Assembly: GCA_029237605.1 (NCBI GenBank)
Contig: JAQRGB010000001.1
Span: forward strand, 194,303-258,302
From: Candidatus Thiodubiliella sp.
GTDB taxonomy: Bacteria > Pseudomonadota > Gammaproteobacteria > PS1 > Pseudothioglobaceae
Length of the DNA: 64,000 nucleotides
Direction of reading: 5' to 3'
Shown here piece by piece: positions 49,897 to 59,678 of the stretch. The notes below the pieces were generated by a model, which saw only the letters and a program-made list of their open reading frames with translations, was not told the DNA's origin and did no database searches. Every line of letters begins with the position of its first letter. Positions within the stretch are counted from its first letter, which is position 1. The translations under genes were made by a program, and so were the position numbers.

Positions 49897-51270
49897 TTAA
49901 TCAAAGTATCCCTCAAATAATTCTTCTATTTGGTGAATTTTACTCACATCACTCAGTACCAAAAGAACATGGTCATTTTCTTCAATCTTCAATATTCTTG
50001 AAGCCATTATAACTTCATTATCACGTACAATTGAGGCGACAACAACGCTATCAGGCAATCCTATTTCTTCAATAGCTTTACCCACCACATCAGAATGCTG
50101 CTCATCGCCATGCGCAATAACTTCAATGGCCTCTGCTTTTCCTTGTCGCAGAGAGTGCACCATCATTGTATTGCCTTTGCGAATATGTGACAAAATGCCA
50201 CTAGTAGTAATTTGGTCAGGAGATATGACCATATCTACATCGTCACTTTGAGTAGCCAAATCTTCATACATATTACGCTTAACCAAGGCAACAGTTTTAT
50301 ATGCACCAAGACGTTTTGCTAAAATTGACACAATCACATTAATTTCATCGGAATCAGTCAGTGCTAAAAATAAATCTGTGCTTTCAATACCCTCTTCTTT
50401 CAACAAGTCTTCATCAGAAGCATTACCACGCAACACAATTGTATTTTCTAGTTCATCGGCAATTTTCTTAACTCGTTGTTTATTAAGTTCAATGATACGA
50501 ATATGATGATTTTTCTCCAAAAATTTTGCTAAATTCAATCCAATCAAACCACCACCTGCAATAATGATATTTTTATAAGATCTATCTACGCGTCTAAATT
50601 CTTTAAGAACTGTAGAAATACTTGCCTTTTTAGTCACAAAATACACGCGATCACCATCTTTGATCACGGTATCACCATACGCTGAAATGGCTTGAGAATT
50701 ACGATAAATAGCAACAATGCGCATATGAGTTCTTGGCAAATGGTCATGAAGTTCTTTAATTGGACTACCTACAATGGGAGTGCCTGCATAGGCCTTGGTT
50801 TCTACTAATTGTATTAATCCATTATCAAATTCAAAAATTTGTTCAGCACCTGGCTCTTCAACCACGCGTTTAATAAAATTAGTTACCAAGACTTCTGGGG
50901 TAATGACAAAATCAATTGGGATAGCATAATTAGAGAATAATTTATCATGATGCAGATATTCAGCAGTCCGAATACGGGCGATTTTTTTACCTACATTATA
51001 AAGCGTGTGTGCCATTTGACAAGCCAACATATTGCCTTCGTCTGATTTGGTAACAGCAATAATCATGTCCATACTTCTAATTTCTGCTTGCTCTAAAATA
51101 TTTGGATATGAAGCTTGCCCACAAATAGTTTTAACATCTAAATGGCGTGCAATATCTGATAAATTAGCCTCTTCTTTATCAATAATAGTAATATCATTAT
51201 CAATGTCTTTGCTTAAATATCGAGCCAACGATGCACCAACTTGTCCAGCGCCTAAAATTAAAATTTTCAC
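49897..51270 (-). CDS. trkA: Trk potassium uptake regulatory subunit
   Basis: Cytosolic NAD/nucleotide-binding gate of the Trk transporter. Two RCK units are evident: MKILILGAGQVGASLARYL at the start and NIIIAGGGLIGLNLAKFLE at about residue 230, each followed by a TrkA-C domain. The 457 aa length is standard. It overlaps the NtrX-like gene by four bases (ATGA) and precedes trkH, the ntrYX-trkAH order common in Gammaproteobacteria. Confidence 0.97.
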   Translation of the reverse strand: MKILILGAGQVGASLARYLSKDIDNDITIIDKEEANLSDIARHLDVKTICGQASYPNILEQAEIRSMDMIIAVTKSDEGNMLACQMAHTLYNVGKKIARIRTAEYLHHDKLFSNYAIPIDFVITPEVLVTNFIKRVVEEPGAEQIFEFDNGLIQLVETKAYAGTPIVGSPIKELHDHLPRTHMRIVAIYRNSQAISAYGDTVIKDGDRVYFVTKKASISTVLKEFRRVDRSYKNIIIAGGGLIGLNLAKFLEKNHHIRIIELNKQRVKKIADELENTIVLRGNASDEDLLKEEGIESTDLFLALTDSDEINVIVSILAKRLGAYKTVALVKRNMYEDLATQSDDVDMVISPDQITTSGILSHIRKGNTMMVHSLRQGKAEAIEVIAHGDEQHSDVVGKAIEEIGLPDSVVVASIVRDNEVIMASRILKIEENDHVLLVLSDVSKIHQIEELFEGYFD

Positions 51271-51827
51271 TTCTTGTCAATTCCTAAATCTTTTAACTTA
51301 CGATACAACGTAGTTCTCTCTAATCCAGCTAACTCTGCCACTTTGGCAATATTATAATTATTTCGAACTAAATGATAATCAAAATATTGCGCCTCAAAAA
51401 TATTTCTAACAGTTTTGAGCGGTAGGTCAAAATTAATACCACTAATTTTCTGCTCATTATTATTGATTTCCCCAGATAGAAGTTTGCGTACTAATGGCAA
51501 AATATCATGCAGTGGTTTTTTTAAAAAATCAACTGCGCCCAACTTAATCGCTTTAACTACATCTTGATGCTCTGCATGGCCAGACATCATTACTATTGGC
51601 ATAGAAAAACCTGTGTTCATCCATTCTTCTAACAATGACATGCCGTCTTGCCCAGGCATCCACACATCCATCATAATTAAATTAAAAGTTTGTTTTTTGA
51701 CTATGTTTTTTGCCTGCTGAGCATTAGCAGCCAAAACAACACTATAGTTGACATCTTCTAAAGTATCTTTTATCGCCTCAGCATTAATACTTTCATCATC
51801 AACAATCAGAATATTACCAATAATCAT
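51267..51827 (-). CDS. NtrX-like response regulator lacking the AAA+ domain
   Basis: At 186 aa this has a complete receiver domain (about residues 1-118: ILIVDDESINAEAI, phospho-acceptor Asp in LIMMDVWMPGQDG, switch MMSGHAE, Lys in DFLKKPL). A short linker follows, then a Fis-type helix-turn-helix (about residues 145-186, NYNIAKVAELAGLERTTLYRKLKDLGI). Normal NtrX is about 450 aa, with a sigma54-activating AAA+ ATPase between these parts; here that domain is absent with the frame intact. The layout resembles RegA/PrrA, but the ntrY neighbour and the ERTTLYRKLK end point to NtrX. It would bind DNA without activating sigma54 polymerase. Confidence 0.85.
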   Translation of the reverse strand: MIIGNILIVDDESINAEAIKDTLEDVNYSVVLAANAQQAKNIVKKQTFNLIMMDVWMPGQDGMSLLEEWMNTGFSMPIVMMSGHAEHQDVVKAIKLGAVDFLKKPLHDILPLVRKLLSGEINNNEQKISGINFDLPLKTVRNIFEAQYFDYHLVRNNYNIAKVAELAGLERTTLYRKLKDLGIDKK

Positions 51828-51844
51828 ATATTTTCTTTTCCCTG

Positions 51845-54004
51845 TTATGTGCTTTTAAAATCAATAGTAATTATCGCTCCTTGTGGTTTAATGTTATTAA
51901 CAAAAACACATCCATCATGTTGTTCAATAATATTTTGCACAATTGCCATACCTAACCCGCTACCTTTTTCCTTGGTCGTTACATAAGGCTCAAATACAGA
52001 TTCAAGAACTGACTCATCAAAACCATCGCCATTGTCTTTAATACTTAGACGAACTATACCCTTATCCTTTAAATATTGGGTGGTAATATTAATAGTTAAA
52101 TCACGCCCCTGTTCAATCGATTCAGTGGCATTTTTTATCAGATTAATTATTACTCTAGAAATGCCATTAGCATCTAAAAGTAATTCTGGTACATCGCCTG
52201 ACAAATCAAGCTCAATGCTAATATTTTTATGCGCATCATACAGGGAAATCGACTGATTAATTAGTGCATTTAAATCCAATGACTTTCGTTCAACTTGTGG
52301 CGTATTAGCGTAATCAGAAAAGGCACTTACCATCGCATCTATAGACTTCACTTGGTCAATAATAACACCAGTAGTTTTGTCTACGATTTCTAAATCCTTA
52401 CCCTTGAGTTTTTCTAAAAATTTATTTCTTAATCGTTGTGCTGACAATAAAATAGGCGTGAGTGGATTTTTGATTTCATGCGCCATACGCATTGCTACCT
52501 CACCCCAAGCGGCTTTTTTCTGTGCACTATGTAATTTAGAAATGTCCTTAATAATAATTACATAACCCAAGGTTGTGTCATTAACATCTAATACCGCTCC
52601 TTGACAAGACAATAGAGTATGTTTATTTAACAAGGTTAATTCAAATTCCTCACTCCATTCATCCTCACCTTGATTAAATCTATCTTGAATGATAAAAAAT
52701 AATGGCTCAAGGTAAATATTTTTCTTAACAATACTGTTGCACGATTCGCCTACGAATTGTTGTTCATCTTTAATTTCCAGTATTCTACTGATAACGGAAT
52801 TAATAAACTGAATTTTTTTGTTCTGATCTAAGCCAATAACACCAAAAGAATATTTCAAAATGGTTTCTAAGTACAAATTATGTGTATTTAATCCTTGGCG
52901 TGACTGCTGAATTTGCCTAGACATTTCATTAAATTGCCCAATCAAACGACGAATGTCTTTATTTTTTTTCTGATTACGAACCATTACACCATAATTACCC
53001 TTGGCAATTTCTTTAGTTGCAAGTGACAGGTTGTGCATTGGAAGCATCAATTGGTCAATCATTCTAAACACAATTAATAGAACGCTCAAAACTGTTAGTA
53101 AAATAGTCGTTAAAAAGTCTAATAAAAAACGCTTTTGCGTGAGTGAGGTATTCACATCAAAGGTAATATTACTAGCAAAATTATAAAAACCTCTAACTTT
53201 ACCCAAAAAACGCAATAAATGTGGATCTGTTGCATATACAGCGATCAATGTCAATGTTTTTTTATCAGAATTTTTACCTAAATAATGACCAGATATTTGA
53301 ACTTGAAATAACTTTGAATTTTCACCTTTAGAAGCAATAAGGTACTGCTTACTTGATAATGACTGATTATCCTCAACGATACAAGTATCTTTTTGACTTA
53401 TTTGTGCAATTACCTTATCTTTTTCATTTTTTAACACTAATGAACAGGCATATTTTTTATCAATCAAACCTTGGACAAAAACTTGCATTTTAGCGTCATA
53501 ATCTTCTGCATACAGCAATAAATTAGAATGATCTTGAATTTGTTGTAATAATACTTTAGTAAAATCAACATATCTATCATCTCTAACAACTTGCAATCCT
53601 TGAAATATGCTGTTTACTTGATCTAAAAATATCTTGTTAAAATGATTATAAGTATCCTCAGAGCGCTTAACATTATCCTGCACCGTCTGAAATGAAAACA
53701 TATAAAAAGAAAATACTGGTGCAATTGCTAGTATAGGTACAATTTTTATAAAAGTCCAAGTAAATCTCGTGCCAATTACGCCATTCTTATTATTTTCTTT
53801 AACCTTGGAAACAGCAAGAAATACATAAAAACCTGCAATTAAAATAGCAATAATATTATAAGACACTAAAATCCACCACCAGTCTTTAATCAAGTGTGGA
53901 TTAAGCCCCATATAAGACAAACCACCTACTGAAATTAAGAAAACAATTGGCCAAACCCATTTATTTGGTGCTTTCTTAAGGGAGAAATCTTGTTCAAAAA
54001 TCAT
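51845..54004 (-). CDS. ntrY: NtrY-like sensor histidine kinase
   Basis: Membrane sensor of the NtrYX two-component system, linked elsewhere to nitrogen and redox control. The 719 aa protein has three N-terminal membrane helices, a periplasmic region of about 180 residues, another helix (about residues 290-312), a HAMP linker, and a PAS domain. The kinase core has the H-box MRMAHEIKNPLTPILLSAQRL, N-box NLIKNATESIEQ, and G-boxes KDNGDGFDE and KGSGLGMAIVQNI. All catalytic motifs look intact. Its stop is 18 bases before the NtrX-like gene. It is divergent from rnd. Confidence 0.93.
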   Translation of the reverse strand: MIFEQDFSLKKAPNKWVWPIVFLISVGGLSYMGLNPHLIKDWWWILVSYNIIAILIAGFYVFLAVSKVKENNKNGVIGTRFTWTFIKIVPILAIAPVFSFYMFSFQTVQDNVKRSEDTYNHFNKIFLDQVNSIFQGLQVVRDDRYVDFTKVLLQQIQDHSNLLLYAEDYDAKMQVFVQGLIDKKYACSLVLKNEKDKVIAQISQKDTCIVEDNQSLSSKQYLIASKGENSKLFQVQISGHYLGKNSDKKTLTLIAVYATDPHLLRFLGKVRGFYNFASNITFDVNTSLTQKRFLLDFLTTILLTVLSVLLIVFRMIDQLMLPMHNLSLATKEIAKGNYGVMVRNQKKNKDIRRLIGQFNEMSRQIQQSRQGLNTHNLYLETILKYSFGVIGLDQNKKIQFINSVISRILEIKDEQQFVGESCNSIVKKNIYLEPLFFIIQDRFNQGEDEWSEEFELTLLNKHTLLSCQGAVLDVNDTTLGYVIIIKDISKLHSAQKKAAWGEVAMRMAHEIKNPLTPILLSAQRLRNKFLEKLKGKDLEIVDKTTGVIIDQVKSIDAMVSAFSDYANTPQVERKSLDLNALINQSISLYDAHKNISIELDLSGDVPELLLDANGISRVIINLIKNATESIEQGRDLTINITTQYLKDKGIVRLSIKDNGDGFDESVLESVFEPYVTTKEKGSGLGMAIVQNIIEQHDGCVFVNNIKPQGAIITIDFKST

Positions 54005-54083
54005 AGTTCGTTTGTCACTATATTATGTACTAATTATCTCATAAAAATAGACGCTATGTCTAATTGTTGCTAAAATACAACAA

Positions 54084-55169
54084 ATGATTAAAAATGATAT
54101 AGAGTTGTACAATTTCTTACGCAGAATTGAAAGCGAAAATGAGTTAGCAATCGACACAGAATTTAAACGAATAAATACTTATTATCCACTACTATGCTTA
54201 ATACAAATTGCTACTGATAGCGCTACAGATTGCATTGATGTATTGGCAATTAAAAATTTACAGCCTTTATTTGATAAACTCTATCAAACAGACTGCCTTT
54301 GGATTGTACATAGTGCAAGACAAGACATTGAAGCGATATATTATCTTTCTAAAAAGCTTCCTAAACAATTATTTGATACCCAAATTGCGCTTAATTTATT
54401 AAGGAACTTACATTCTGAAGTATGTAATTCTGGTACGCAAATATCTTATAAAATGTTAACTGAAATTTTACAAGGTGTGTGCTTAAAAAAAGCATACACC
54501 AGACTTGATTGGACTATTCGTCCACTGCCAGATGGGGCGATAGAATATGCACTAGACGATGTGCGCTATTTAATTAAAAATTATCATAAGCTCAAAGCAC
54601 AGCTAAAAAATGAGCAGAAATTAGAATGGTTAATGGAAGAAACTCAAGCCACCCTACTTAATATTAATTTATACAAAATAGATATTATGCAAACATGGAG
54701 ACGCGTTAAAGGTTTTTCACATTTGCCTAAAAAATTACATAATATTGGCGTGCAACTTTGTGCCTGGAGGGAACGCATGGCAATTGATAAAAATAAACCT
54801 AGAAAATGGATACTATCTGATGATGATTTAATCAATATTGCAATAGGCAAAAATATTTTAAACGACAAAAAACGACAACTATTTGAAAAATTTTTAACGC
54901 AGTATCCACAACTATGTAGTATTGAAATTGACCTCCAACAACACACTCCACCCACTCCAGAAGAAAAAGCACAAAGAGTTATTTTGCAAAAACTAATCCA
55001 AGAAAAAGCAAATCAACACAATCTAACTGTAGAAGTTATCGCTACAAGTAAAACCTTGCTAAGATATATCCGTGGCGACCAATCAGTTAATTTTCTCAGT
55101 GGTTGGCGTTATCAAATACTAAAAGGAGAGATTGAATATACAAAATATCTTAAACCCAATACCAGTTAG
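54084..55169 (+). CDS. rnd: Ribonuclease D
   Basis: 3'-5' exoribonuclease that trims tRNA 3' ends. The DEDDy motifs are visible: AIDTEFKRINTYYPLLCLIQI (ExoI), WIVHSARQDIEAI (ExoII) and YALDDVRYLIKNYHKL (ExoIII with Tyr). An HRDC domain follows (about residues 205-285, LCAWRERMAIDKNKPRKWILSDDDL broken across a helix). The 361 aa length is near normal. It is divergent from ntrY, and a structured terminator-like element lies behind it. Confidence 0.95.
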   Translation: MIKNDIELYNFLRRIESENELAIDTEFKRINTYYPLLCLIQIATDSATDCIDVLAIKNLQPLFDKLYQTDCLWIVHSARQDIEAIYYLSKKLPKQLFDTQIALNLLRNLHSEVCNSGTQISYKMLTEILQGVCLKKAYTRLDWTIRPLPDGAIEYALDDVRYLIKNYHKLKAQLKNEQKLEWLMEETQATLLNINLYKIDIMQTWRRVKGFSHLPKKLHNIGVQLCAWRERMAIDKNKPRKWILSDDDLINIAIGKNILNDKKRQLFEKFLTQYPQLCSIEIDLQQHTPPTPEEKAQRVILQKLIQEKANQHNLTVEVIATSKTLLRYIRGDQSVNFLSGWRYQILKGEIEYTKYLKPNTS

Positions 55170-55173
55170 CTAT

Positions 55174-55287
55174 ATACCCAATAAAATCAATATAATTATT
55201 AAAATACCAGTTGATAAACTCTGTTTATATTATCATTATATTAAATGATATTGATGTAAAATTTAAATAACAGATTGGGTATTTTTT
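55174..55287 (+). terminator. Large two-stem terminator-like structure after rnd
   Basis: An outer 9-bp stem pairs ATACCCAAT (55174-55182) with ATTGGGTAT (55274-55282), directly followed by a T run. Inside it ATCAATAT (55186-55193) pairs with ATATTGAT (55248-55255), and a small ATAAAC/GTTTAT hairpin sits near the top. It begins five bases after the rnd stop. It may be a terminator or a structured mRNA end. Confidence 0.45.
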
Positions 55288-55387
55288 CACTTACCATAAG
55301 TCCTTAATGAAAGTAAATAGGTAAAAATTAATGGTTGGAATTGGAATGACTATAAAAAAGTAAAATAAGAATTGTAAGATTTATTCT

Positions 55388-55969
55388 ATGCATATCAAAA
55401 ATAGCATTTTTAAAATTATTGGTGGTAAACACCGAGGTAGAAAATTAAACTTTACTGATACTGATAGACTAAGGCCCACGCCAAACAAAATACGTGAAAC
55501 TTTGTTTAATTGGTTGCAATTTGAAACACGTAGCAAAACTTTTTTAGACCTTTTTTCTGGTAGTGGCGCACTAAGTTTTGAGGCACTTTCTCGTGGCGCA
55601 AAGCAAGTGACTAGTATTGAGAAAGATACAAGTACTTTTTCCTTTCTTAAGCAAAATAAACAATTATTGAAAGTAAATAATTTAACGATTATCAACCAAG
55701 ATGCTTTTATATTTTTAGATAAAAATACCATTACGCCTTTTGACTTTATTTTATTAGATCCGCCTTTTAATAAAAACCATCTGTCTAAAGCATTAAAATT
55801 AATTGCAAAAAATAATTTTCTTACTAATAATGGCAAAATCTATGTAGAATCTGAATTTAAAATAACCATGGATTTTTTAACAGAAAACTTTTTAAAAGAA
55901 GTTAAAATAAATAAACAAAAAAAATCTGGTGCAGTTCATTACTGTTTATTAGAAAAATCCCTGCATTAG
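55388..55969 (+). CDS. rsmD: 16S rRNA (guanine-966-N2)-methyltransferase
   Basis: Methylates G966 of 16S rRNA. KIIGGKHRGRKLNFTDTDRLRPTPNKIRETLFNWL, read in two parts, is the family start. The SAM motif is DLFSGSGALSFEALSRGA and the catalytic motif IV is ILLDPPFNKN. The 193 aa length is standard. It is followed 19 bases later by coaD, the classical rsmD-coaD pair. Confidence 0.96.
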   Translation: MHIKNSIFKIIGGKHRGRKLNFTDTDRLRPTPNKIRETLFNWLQFETRSKTFLDLFSGSGALSFEALSRGAKQVTSIEKDTSTFSFLKQNKQLLKVNNLTIINQDAFIFLDKNTITPFDFILLDPPFNKNHLSKALKLIAKNNFLTNNGKIYVESEFKITMDFLTENFLKEVKINKQKKSGAVHYCLLEKSLH

Positions 55970-55988
55970 ATGAGATTTAGATAAAAAT

Positions 55989-56468
55989 ATGATAAAAAAA
56001 ACTGCAATTTATCCCGGCTCTTTTGACCCAATAACTAACGGTCATATTGACTTAATAAAACGCGCCAGCAAGTTATTTGACACTATTATTATTGGCATTA
56101 CACAAAATAACAGAAAACCATCTTTTTTAGATATTGATGATAGGCTAAAAGGCGTCAAAGATGCTTTAGCTGATATCGACAATATTAAAGTTATGAGCTT
56201 CAACACTTTGTTGGTAGATTTTACCAAAATGCAAAACGCACAAATTATTTTACGTGGTTTACGGGCAGTAAGTGATTTTGAATATGAGTTCCAACTATCA
56301 GGAATGAATAAACACCTAAATCCAAATATTGAGACAATATTTATGACTCCAGCGGAGCAATACGCTAATATATCATCTTCCTTGGTTAGAGAAATTTTAT
56401 CTCTTGGTGGTGATATTAGTGCCTTTGTTCCGAGTAATATAGAAGCCATTCTAAAAGAAAAAATATAG
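55989..56468 (+). CDS. coaD: Phosphopantetheine adenylyltransferase
   Basis: Penultimate step of coenzyme A synthesis, joining 4'-phosphopantetheine to ATP. The nucleotidyltransferase motif is AIYPGSFDPITNGHIDLI; LRGLRAVSDFEYEFQLSGMN and NISSSLVREILSLGGD complete the active site. The 159 aa length is normal. The downstream gap carries the heat-shock promoter of dnaK. Confidence 0.97.
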   Translation: MIKKTAIYPGSFDPITNGHIDLIKRASKLFDTIIIGITQNNRKPSFLDIDDRLKGVKDALADIDNIKVMSFNTLLVDFTKMQNAQIILRGLRAVSDFEYEFQLSGMNKHLNPNIETIFMTPAEQYANISSSLVREILSLGGDISAFVPSNIEAILKEKI

Positions 56469-56490
56469 CTTAAAAATTTTCATTTTTTTA

Positions 56491-56518
56491 CTTGAATTTA
56501 ATCTTTATGTCCCTAAAT
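56491..56518 (+). promoter_or_regulatory. Sigma32 heat-shock promoter of dnaK
   Basis: CTTGAA (56491-56496) is followed after 14 bases by CCCTAAAT (56511-56518), a close match to the sigma32 consensus CTTGAA-N13-17-CCCCATNT. It lies about 32 bases before the dnaK ATG, with AAGGAG at 56539-56544 as Shine-Dalgarno. Confidence 0.75.
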
Positions 56519-56550
56519 ATGAATCATAACTATATTAAAAGGAGTCAAAA

Positions 56551-58485
56551 ATGTCAAAAATTATCGGTATTGATTTAGGGACAACAAACTCATGTGTTGC
56601 TATCATGGATGGTGGCAATGTAAGGATCATTGAAAATTCTGAGGGTGATCGTACCACTCCATCTATCGTTGCTTTTTCAAAAGACTCAGAAGAGGTTTTA
56701 GTTGGTCAAAGCGCTAAACGACAAGCAGTTACTAACCCTGAAAACACGTTATATGCGATTAAACGATTAATCGGTCGTCGCTTTGACGAGGAAGCAGTGC
56801 AAAAAGACATTGATCTTGTACCTTACAAAATTGTTAAAGCAGATAATGGTGATGCATGGGTTGAGGTGAATGGCAAAAAAATGGCAGCACCTGAAATTTC
56901 AGCAAAAATTATTGAGAAAATGAAGAAAACTGCTGAAGATTATTTAGGAGAGGACGTAACAGAGGCGGTAATCACAGTTCCTGCTTATTTTAACGACTCA
57001 CAACGCCAGGCAACCAAAGATGCTGGTAAAATAGCAGGCTTAGATGTTAAACGTATTATTAATGAGCCAACAGCGGCAGCATTAGCTTATGGTGTTGATA
57101 AGTCTAGAGGTGATAAAACTGTTGTTGTATATGATTTAGGTGGCGGTACATTCGATGTTTCTATCATTGAGATGGAAGACATTGATGGCGAGAAGCACTT
57201 TGAAGTATTGTCAACTAATGGCGACACTTTCTTAGGTGGTGAAGATTTTGATCAACGCATTATTAACTACTTAGTTGATGAATTCAAAAAAGAGCAAGGT
57301 GTTGACTTGAAAAATGACCCAATGGCACTGCAACGCTTGAAAGAAGCAGCAGAAAAAGCCAAAATTGAATTATCTTCTTCTGAACAAACTGAAGTTAACC
57401 TTCCATATATAACAGCTGACTCCTCAGGTCCTAAACACCTGAACATTAAGATTACACGTTCTAAGCTAGAGTCTTTGGTTGATGATTTAATTCAACGTTC
57501 AATTGATCCTTGCAAAATTGCACTTAAAGATGCAAATTTATCTGCTAAAGATATTAACGAGGTTATTATTGTTGGTGGCTCTACACGTATGCCTAAGGTG
57601 CAAGAAAAGGTACGAGAATTCTTTGGCAAAGAGCCTAAGAAAGATGTTAATCCTGATGAAGCAGTAGCAATGGGTGCGGCTATTCAAGCAGGTGTATTAA
57701 GTGGTGATGTTAAAGATGTCTTGTTATTAGATGTAACGCCATTGTCATTAGGTATTGAGACTATGGGTGGTGTGATGACTAAGTTAATTGAAAAGAATAC
57801 AACCATTCCAACAAATGCATCGCAAATTTTCTCGACTGCAGCAGACAACCAGTCAGCGGTAACTGTTCATGTCTTACAAGGTGAACGTGAAGTGGCAAGT
57901 GCAAATAAATCATTAGGTCAATTCAACTTAGAGGGTATTGGTGGGGCGCCAAAAGGTACGCCTCAAATTGAGGTAACGTTAGATATTGACTCTGATGGCA
58001 TTTTAAATGTTTCTGCTAAGGATAAAAATACTGGTAAAGAGCAAAGCATTACTATTAAAGCATCAAGTGGTTTGAGTGATAAAGAGGTTGAGGATATGAT
58101 TAAAGATGCTGAAGTAAATGCTGAGGAGGATAAAAAATTCCAAGAATTAATAACTACACGCAATATGGCTGATTCAATCATTCACTCAACCAAACAATTA
58201 TTAGATGAACACAAAGATGAAATATCAGAAGATGAAAAATCTGCAATTGAAGTAGCAATTACTGAGCTTGAAGAAATCATGAAAACTGATGACAAGAAAG
58301 CAATTGATGCTAAGGTTCAAAGTCTTAACGAAGTGGCTCAGCCTTTAGCTGAAAAAGCACAAGCAAAAGCAGGCACAGATGCTGATGGTGGTGGCTTTAC
58401 TGACGCTGCCAATGCCGGCGCAGCAAGTGCTGATGATGTAGTAGATGCTGATTTTGAAGAAGTTAAAGACGACGATAAAAAATAA
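56551..58485 (+). CDS. dnaK: Molecular chaperone DnaK (Hsp70)
   Basis: ATP-driven chaperone for nascent and stress-unfolded proteins. [17 protein letters not shown] begins the ATPase domain; [15 protein letters not shown] and [13 protein letters not shown] follow. The linker [19 protein letters not shown] leads to the substrate domain, and the tail ends [13 protein letters not shown]. At 644 aa it is full length. A sigma32-type promoter precedes it and a 20-bp-stem terminator follows, so dnaK and dnaJ are probably not on one fully continuous transcript. grpE is not in the window. Confidence 0.98.
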   Translation: MSKIIGIDLGTTNSCVAIMDGGNVRIIENSEGDRTTPSIVAFSKDSEEVLVGQSAKRQAVTNPENTLYAIKRLIGRRFDEEAVQKDIDLVPYKIVKADNGDAWVEVNGKKMAAPEISAKIIEKMKKTAEDYLGEDVTEAVITVPAYFNDSQRQATKDAGKIAGLDVKRIINEPTAAALAYGVDKSRGDKTVVVYDLGGGTFDVSIIEMEDIDGEKHFEVLSTNGDTFLGGEDFDQRIINYLVDEFKKEQGVDLKNDPMALQRLKEAAEKAKIELSSSEQTEVNLPYITADSSGPKHLNIKITRSKLESLVDDLIQRSIDPCKIALKDANLSAKDINEVIIVGGSTRMPKVQEKVREFFGKEPKKDVNPDEAVAMGAAIQAGVLSGDVKDVLLLDVTPLSLGIETMGGVMTKLIEKNTTIPTNASQIFSTAADNQSAVTVHVLQGEREVASANKSLGQFNLEGIGGAPKGTPQIEVTLDIDSDGILNVSAKDKNTGKEQSITIKASSGLSDKEVEDMIKDAEVNAEEDKKFQELITTRNMADSIIHSTKQLLDEHKDEISEDEKSAIEVAITELEEIMKTDDKKAIDAKVQSLNEVAQPLAEKAQAKAGTDADGGGFTDAANAGAASADDVVDADFEEVKDDDKK

Positions 58486-58507
58486 AATTAACCAATAAAT
58501 ATAAAAA

Positions 58508-58560
58508 CAAATAAAACTTACTTAGTAGGCTATTTACTAAGTAAGTTTTATTTGTTTTTT
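58508..58560 (+). terminator. Very strong terminator between dnaK and dnaJ
   Basis: A perfect 20-bp stem (58508-58527 with 58535-58554, core AACTTACTTAGTA) closes a 7-base loop GGCTATT and is followed by eight T residues. It sits 22 bases after the dnaK stop and ends only a few bases before the dnaJ ATG, so it probably attenuates rather than fully separates the two genes. Confidence 0.85.
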
Positions 58561-58568
58561 TTAAAAAT

Positions 58569-59660
58569 ATGCCAGAAAGAGATTATTACGAAGTATTAGG
58601 AATTGCAAAAAGTTCAGATGCTAAGCAAATTAAAAAAGCATATAAACGCTTAGCAATGAAGCATCATCCTGATCGTAACAAAGATAACAAAGAAGAATCT
58701 GAAAGAGTTTTTAAAGAAATACAAAAAGCTTACAGTGTATTATACGATGAACAAAAACGCCAAGCTTATGACCAATTTGGTCATGCAGGTGTAAATGGCA
58801 ACGCAGGTGCTAGTGGAAATTCATTTAGTGGTGGTTTTGGTGACATCTTTGGTGACATCTTTGGTGGTGGCCGTAGACAAGTAGATAATCGTGGTTCTGA
58901 TTTACGTTATGATTTGGAAATCAACCTAAAGGAAGCAGCTGAAGGTAAGGCAGTTAAAATCCGTATTCCTAAACACGAAAAATGCAATACTTGTCATGGT
59001 TCCGGCTCTAAGCCAGGAACCAGTGCTAAAACTTGTGGTACTTGTCAAGGTGCAGGGCAAGTACATATGCAACAAGGCCCTTTTTCTGTGCAACAATCTT
59101 GTCCACAATGTAGCGGTACTGGTCAAATGATTGATTCACCTTGTGGTGATTGTCATGGAAAAGGCGTAGTTCGCAGACAAAAAACACTATCAGCTAAAAT
59201 TCCTGCAGGTGTTGACACTGGTAATCGTATTCGCCTAACAGGAGAAGGTGAAGCTGGGATGCGTGGCGGACCGAATGGTGATTTATATATTGAAATTCAT
59301 GTTAAGACACACAATATTTTTGAACGTCACGATAATAATTTGTATTGCACTGTACCAATTGATTTTGCTTCAGCTACATTAGGCGGTAGCATAGAAGTGC
59401 CAACACTAAATGGAAAATTAAAGATTAAAATTCCAGAAGGTACGCAAACAGACAGGCAGTTCCGTTTAAAAGGCAAAGGTATTACTGGCTTACAAGGTAG
59501 TGGCACGGGGGATTTAATTTGTCAAATCAAAATAGAAACACCGGTTAATCTTAATAAAAAACAAAAAGAATTATTGCAAGAATTCTCAAGAACATGTGGA
59601 AAAAAACAACACCCTGAATCAAACTCATTTTTTGGTAAAATGAAGTCTTTTTTACAATAA
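58569..59660 (+). CDS. dnaJ: Co-chaperone DnaJ (Hsp40)
   Basis: Stimulates DnaK ATPase and delivers substrates. The J domain has MKHHPDRNKDN (HPD). A Gly/Phe-rich region follows (SGGFGDIFGDIFGGG). Four zinc-binding repeats are intact: CNTCHGSGSK, CGTCQGAGQ, CPQCSGTGQ and CGDCHGKGV. At 363 aa it is slightly shorter than E. coli DnaJ. The ATG is immediately downstream of the dnaK terminator with no obvious promoter or Shine-Dalgarno sequence, implying readthrough expression at a lower level. Confidence 0.97.
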   Translation: MPERDYYEVLGIAKSSDAKQIKKAYKRLAMKHHPDRNKDNKEESERVFKEIQKAYSVLYDEQKRQAYDQFGHAGVNGNAGASGNSFSGGFGDIFGDIFGGGRRQVDNRGSDLRYDLEINLKEAAEGKAVKIRIPKHEKCNTCHGSGSKPGTSAKTCGTCQGAGQVHMQQGPFSVQQSCPQCSGTGQMIDSPCGDCHGKGVVRRQKTLSAKIPAGVDTGNRIRLTGEGEAGMRGGPNGDLYIEIHVKTHNIFERHDNNLYCTVPIDFASATLGGSIEVPTLNGKLKIKIPEGTQTDRQFRLKGKGITGLQGSGTGDLICQIKIETPVNLNKKQKELLQEFSRTCGKKQHPESNSFFGKMKSFLQ

Positions 59661-59678
59661 AGAAAGAAAGGATGTATA

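Noticed and set aside
55381-55836. 151-aa minus-strand ORF opposite rsmD
   Set aside because: Antisense shadow; the plus-strand frame carries all RsmD motifs.
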